9,557 nucleotides of DNA from JAZNGX01 sp045576675 (GTDB lineage: Bacteria > Bacillota > Clostridia > Monoglobales > Firm-18): positions 1 to 9,557 of the forward strand of contig JAZNGX010000009.1 in assembly GCA_045576675.1 (NCBI GenBank), given 5' to 3'. Positions 7,136 through 9,557 of this stretch are shown in pieces. A program made the translations under genes and the position numbers. The notes beneath the pieces were generated by a model. That model searched no databases and had not been told where the DNA came from. It saw nothing but the letters and a program-made list of their open reading frames with translations. Each line of letters begins with the position of its first letter. Position 1 is the first letter of the stretch.

Positions 7136-9396
7136 TGGAGTTGCTGAACGAATTTGGAAGTTTTATTAATGATGGTTATTCCTATAAAATTGATACTCCA
7201 TATACCCCAAGACGTTATGATAATGTAATAACAAATCCTAAAGGCTATCTTGCAGAAATTTCACAATGGGGTACAGGTACAGCAAGTTTGCAGTTTGAGG
7301 ATGGCGAAACAAATACTATCATAAACGGGGATCAAAAAACAATATATATTCGTAATGAAAAGACAGGTGAGGTTTGGAATCCCGGAGTATATCCTATGAT
7401 GAGCAAGGTTGAAGACTTTAGCTGCGTACATCATGATACATATACTGAAGTTTCATCTGTGTATGGTTCACTTAAAGTAATCTGGAGAGTTTTTGTGTTA
7501 CAAGACGATGCAGGCGAACTGTGGACAATAACAGTTGAAAACAATGGTAGTGATGATGTCGAAATATCTGTTGTACCTGCACTAAGACCTTTGCTGACCG
7601 GTTTTAAAGCGCCTCGTTTCTTTGATGAGCAGTATCAGTATTCTATATGCTCTTTTGATGATAAATTAAATGGGATGTATTATGAAGCCGGAAATCCCAA
7701 TCCGAAAAATTCGGCTTATAACGCTTTTTTGGTGAGCTCTAAACCTGTTGTTGGTTATTGCGGAGAGGGAGAGCGTTTCCTGGGTGCACCATTGGCAATG
7801 CAATATCCAGAGACTTTGCTTATGGGGCGTGACCTTGGGCAGATTAAGGGTATCGCAGGGGAAAACTTTATGTCATTGCAAACAAAACTGTGTGTAAAAG
7901 CTGGTGGAATTGAGCGTGTTGATTTTGTTTTTGGTGTTGCACAAAGCCGTGAGGCAGCTGCAAAGATGTCCGAGTATCTGACATGTGCCGATGAGACTGT
8001 AAAAAATGCTGTTGGCAGTATAAGAAAAAAACGTGAACAGCTTATTATAAATACTCCAAACGAAAAGCTTAATATATTTGTAAATATGTGGATAAAAAAG
8101 GGACTGGAGTACGGTATGCGTAAAAAAGACGCTAACCGTGATAATCTGCAATTTGCTGACGGTCTTACAATGAGTGATGCTAAGAGAGTTAAGCATGAAT
8201 TAAGACGTGTATTTGCCTGGCAGTATAAAGACGGTCATACACTTCGTTCATTCGTGCCGTTAGATGAGGTTGAATATTGTGATGGACCACTATGGCTTGT
8301 AATTACAACCTGCGGCTATTTAAAGTTTTCCGGTGACCGTGAGTTTTTAACAGAAAAAATCAAGTTTTATAACGGAGGAGAAGCTACTGTTTTAGAGCAT
8401 CTTGAGACAGGTCTTGAACGTATTCACACACAACGAGGTCCTAACGGATTGCCTTTACTTAAGTTTGCAGACTGGAACGATGCTTTGAATTTACCGGACA
8501 AAGAGGCAGAAAGTGTATTTATGGCAATGGGATATGCCTATATGCTTCGTGAAATGAGTGAGCTATACAAGTGGATAGGTAACAATGAAAAAGCAGAAGT
8601 ATGTGCACAAAGATATGAGCAGGAAAAAGAACGTATTAATAATGTTGCATGGGACGAAGACGCAGGATACTATGTACGCGGATTTTGCTACGGAAAGCCT
8701 GTTGGTACTGCCGGATGCGATGGTGCGGTAATATTTATAAATCCTCAGACCTGGTCGATTTTATCAGGAATTGTAACTAAGGACAGACTTGAAAGAGTTT
8801 TGAAAGCGATAGATGGAATGGAAACCGAAGTTGGATTTCCGGTTAACCTGCCGGCCTTTGATAAATTTGATTCAATGTTTGGCAGAACAAGTGCACAAAT
8901 ACCAGGAACATGGGAGAACGGTTCAAGCTATTGCCACGTAACCTCTTTTAAAGCTAATGCAGATGTGATTGCAGGCAGAGGTGACGAGGCGTTACGCAGT
9001 ATTTTAAGTGTTATGCCTGACCAAAAGTCAAATCCGGTATCTAAATCAGGTGCTACACCATTTGCTCTTACAAGTTCATTTTCAACCCATCCGGAAATTT
9101 TTGGTAAGGCAGGAAGACCGTGGCTAACCGGTACACAAAGCTGGTTTATGCGTGCGTGTGTAGAAGGACTTTTGGGAATTAAACGTGCTTATGACGGTTT
9201 TGAAATCTCGCCTGCGTTTCCGACGACATGGGATAAGGCAGAATGTTCTATTATGCGTAATGATTCTAAATATATATTTAAAATAGAGCGTACCGGAAGT
9301 TTTTCGGTAACTGTTGACGGTAATGCTGTAGTTGGCAACTTTGTACCATTTGTGACGGATGATATAAAGGAAACAGTTGTTTATATTACAGTGTAA
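7135..9396 (+). CDS. GH94-type glycoside phosphorylase (cellobiose/cellodextrin phosphorylase-like), specificity unknown
   Basis: This is a 753-aa cytoplasmic enzyme, slightly shorter than the roughly 800 aa of typical cellobiose phosphorylases. The family cleaves a beta-glycoside with phosphate to give a sugar 1-phosphate with inversion. Residues 1 to about 270 form the N-terminal beta-sandwich (KGYLAEISQWGTG, then the WTITVENNG strand pair). A helical linker follows at about 280-315, then an (alpha/alpha)6 barrel. Key motifs are KFADWNDALN (D446, D449), which contains the family's general-acid Asp, most likely D449; ENGSSYCH with H601; and WLTGTQSWF with T665-G666, matching the phosphate-binding His and Thr-Gly of characterised members. 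LLGIKRAYDGFEISPAFP is the usual C-terminal signature. The stretch usually written DDHLW is here CDGPLWL (D383), and RDNLQFADG replaces the usual RD-x-x-QD motif, so donor or acceptor specificity may differ from cellobiose. GH149 and GH161 are less likely because they are much longer. Confidence 0.85.
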   Translation: MELLNEFGSFINDGYSYKIDTPYTPRRYDNVITNPKGYLAEISQWGTGTASLQFEDGETNTIINGDQKTIYIRNEKTGEVWNPGVYPMMSKVEDFSCVHHDTYTEVSSVYGSLKVIWRVFVLQDDAGELWTITVENNGSDDVEISVVPALRPLLTGFKAPRFFDEQYQYSICSFDDKLNGMYYEAGNPNPKNSAYNAFLVSSKPVVGYCGEGERFLGAPLAMQYPETLLMGRDLGQIKGIAGENFMSLQTKLCVKAGGIERVDFVFGVAQSREAAAKMSEYLTCADETVKNAVGSIRKKREQLIINTPNEKLNIFVNMWIKKGLEYGMRKKDANRDNLQFADGLTMSDAKRVKHELRRVFAWQYKDGHTLRSFVPLDEVEYCDGPLWLVITTCGYLKFSGDREFLTEKIKFYNGGEATVLEHLETGLERIHTQRGPNGLPLLKFADWNDALNLPDKEAESVFMAMGYAYMLREMSELYKWIGNNEKAEVCAQRYEQEKERINNVAWDEDAGYYVRGFCYGKPVGTAGCDGAVIFINPQTWSILSGIVTKDRLERVLKAIDGMETEVGFPVNLPAFDKFDSMFGRTSAQIPGTWENGSSYCHVTSFKANADVIAGRGDEALRSILSVMPDQKSNPVSKSGATPFALTSSFSTHPEIFGKAGRPWLTGTQSWFMRACVEGLLGIKRAYDGFEISPAFPTTWDKAECSIMRNDSKYIFKIERTGSFSVTVDGNAVVGNFVPFVTDDIKETVVYITV

Positions 9397-9427
9397 AATT
9401 GTTTGTTTGCCTTTGGGTTTATCAGCG

Positions 9428-9433
9428 AAAGGA
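9428..9433 (+). promoter_or_regulatory. Shine-Dalgarno site of the last, partial gene, possibly partly hidden in a hairpin
   Basis: AAAGGA lies nine bases before the ATG at 9443. Its AAAGG (9428-9432) can pair with CCTTT (9410-9414) across a 13-base loop, which could damp initiation of this gene relative to its neighbours. The stem has only five pairs, so the hairpin is tentative. The ribosome site itself is clear. Confidence 0.5.
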
Positions 9434-9442
9434 ATAGATACT

Positions 9443-9557
9443 ATGAAAAAGAGATTATTAAGTATAATTATTATATCTGCTATATTAATCGGACTAATGG
9501 TTATGCCTGCTATTGCAAAAGAGGTTAACGTAGTTCAGTTTGCTGAAAATTTCAACC
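9443..9557 (+). CDS. N-terminus of a secreted protein (signal peptide), cut by the window edge
   Basis: The visible 38 codons begin MKKRLLSIIIIS, a classical Sec signal: a KKR n-region, a hydrophobic core at about residues 5-22, and a probable signal-peptidase I site after AIA (residues 23-25), leaving a mature start of KEVNVVQFAENF. There is no lipobox cysteine, so this is not a typical Gram-positive lipoprotein such as an ABC sugar-binding protein. It follows the GH94 gene by 46 bases on the same strand with no terminator, so it is likely in the same operon. It may be an extracellular polysaccharide-degrading enzyme or binding protein feeding the pathway, but the family cannot be told from the signal peptide. 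Confidence 0.8.
   Translation, partial: MKKRLLSIIIISAILIGLMVMPAIAKEVNVVQFAENFN

Noticed and set aside
9443..9557. ABC-transporter solute-binding lipoprotein
   Set aside because: No lipobox cysteine follows the hydrophobic core. The site AIA-KE fits signal peptidase I instead.

Overview
The window looks like part of a carbohydrate-utilisation locus from an AT-rich Gram-positive anaerobe, most likely a Clostridia-type Bacillota of the gut. The reasons are the strong GGAGG-type Shine-Dalgarno sites before nearly every gene, the AT-rich third codon positions, the tightly packed genes, and the two-TM AraC-type regulator architecture that is common in Lachnospiraceae, Ruminococcaceae and Paenibacillaceae. 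The taxonomic call is an inference from style, not from a marker gene.

Layout, all on the + strand: the last 36 codons of an unrecognised protein (2-112); a 144-base gap holding a long imperfect inverted repeat (142-215); a 624-aa cytoplasmic TIM-barrel protein of the DUF4832 type with a discoidin-like C-terminal domain (257-2131); a 63-base gap with a small dyad; a 735-aa membrane-anchored AraC-family regulator (2195-4402); a 570-aa protein that looks like an (alpha/alpha) toroid plus beta-sandwich, resembling polysaccharide lyases but not assignable to a named family (4414-6126); a 338-aa GH105 unsaturated uronyl hydrolase (6119-7135); a 753-aa GH94-type glycoside phosphorylase (7135-9396); and the first 38 codons of a secreted protein with a signal peptide (9443-9557). 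The last three complete genes overlap or nearly overlap and should be translationally coupled.

Working model (inference): the membrane regulator senses an extracellular ligand with its roughly 260-residue outer domain and controls the locus. All four enzyme-like proteins lack signal peptides, so they act on oligosaccharides that have been imported. The toroid protein would be a lyase or a related enzyme on a uronate-containing oligosaccharide, GH105 would remove the 4,5-unsaturated uronic acid from the non-reducing end, and the GH94 protein would phosphorolyse the remaining beta-glycoside to a sugar 1-phosphate. The DUF4832 protein would remove another sugar or handle a branch. The substrate cannot be read from the sequence. 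Uronate/beta-glucoside polymers such as gellan- or xanthan-like polysaccharides would fit the enzyme combination, but nothing here proves it.

No RNA genes, insertion sequences, CRISPR arrays or convincing intrinsic terminators were seen. The most interesting items are the unclassified lyase-like protein, the divergent GH94 active-site motif, the intracellular DUF4832-discoidin protein and the structured leader before the first complete gene.
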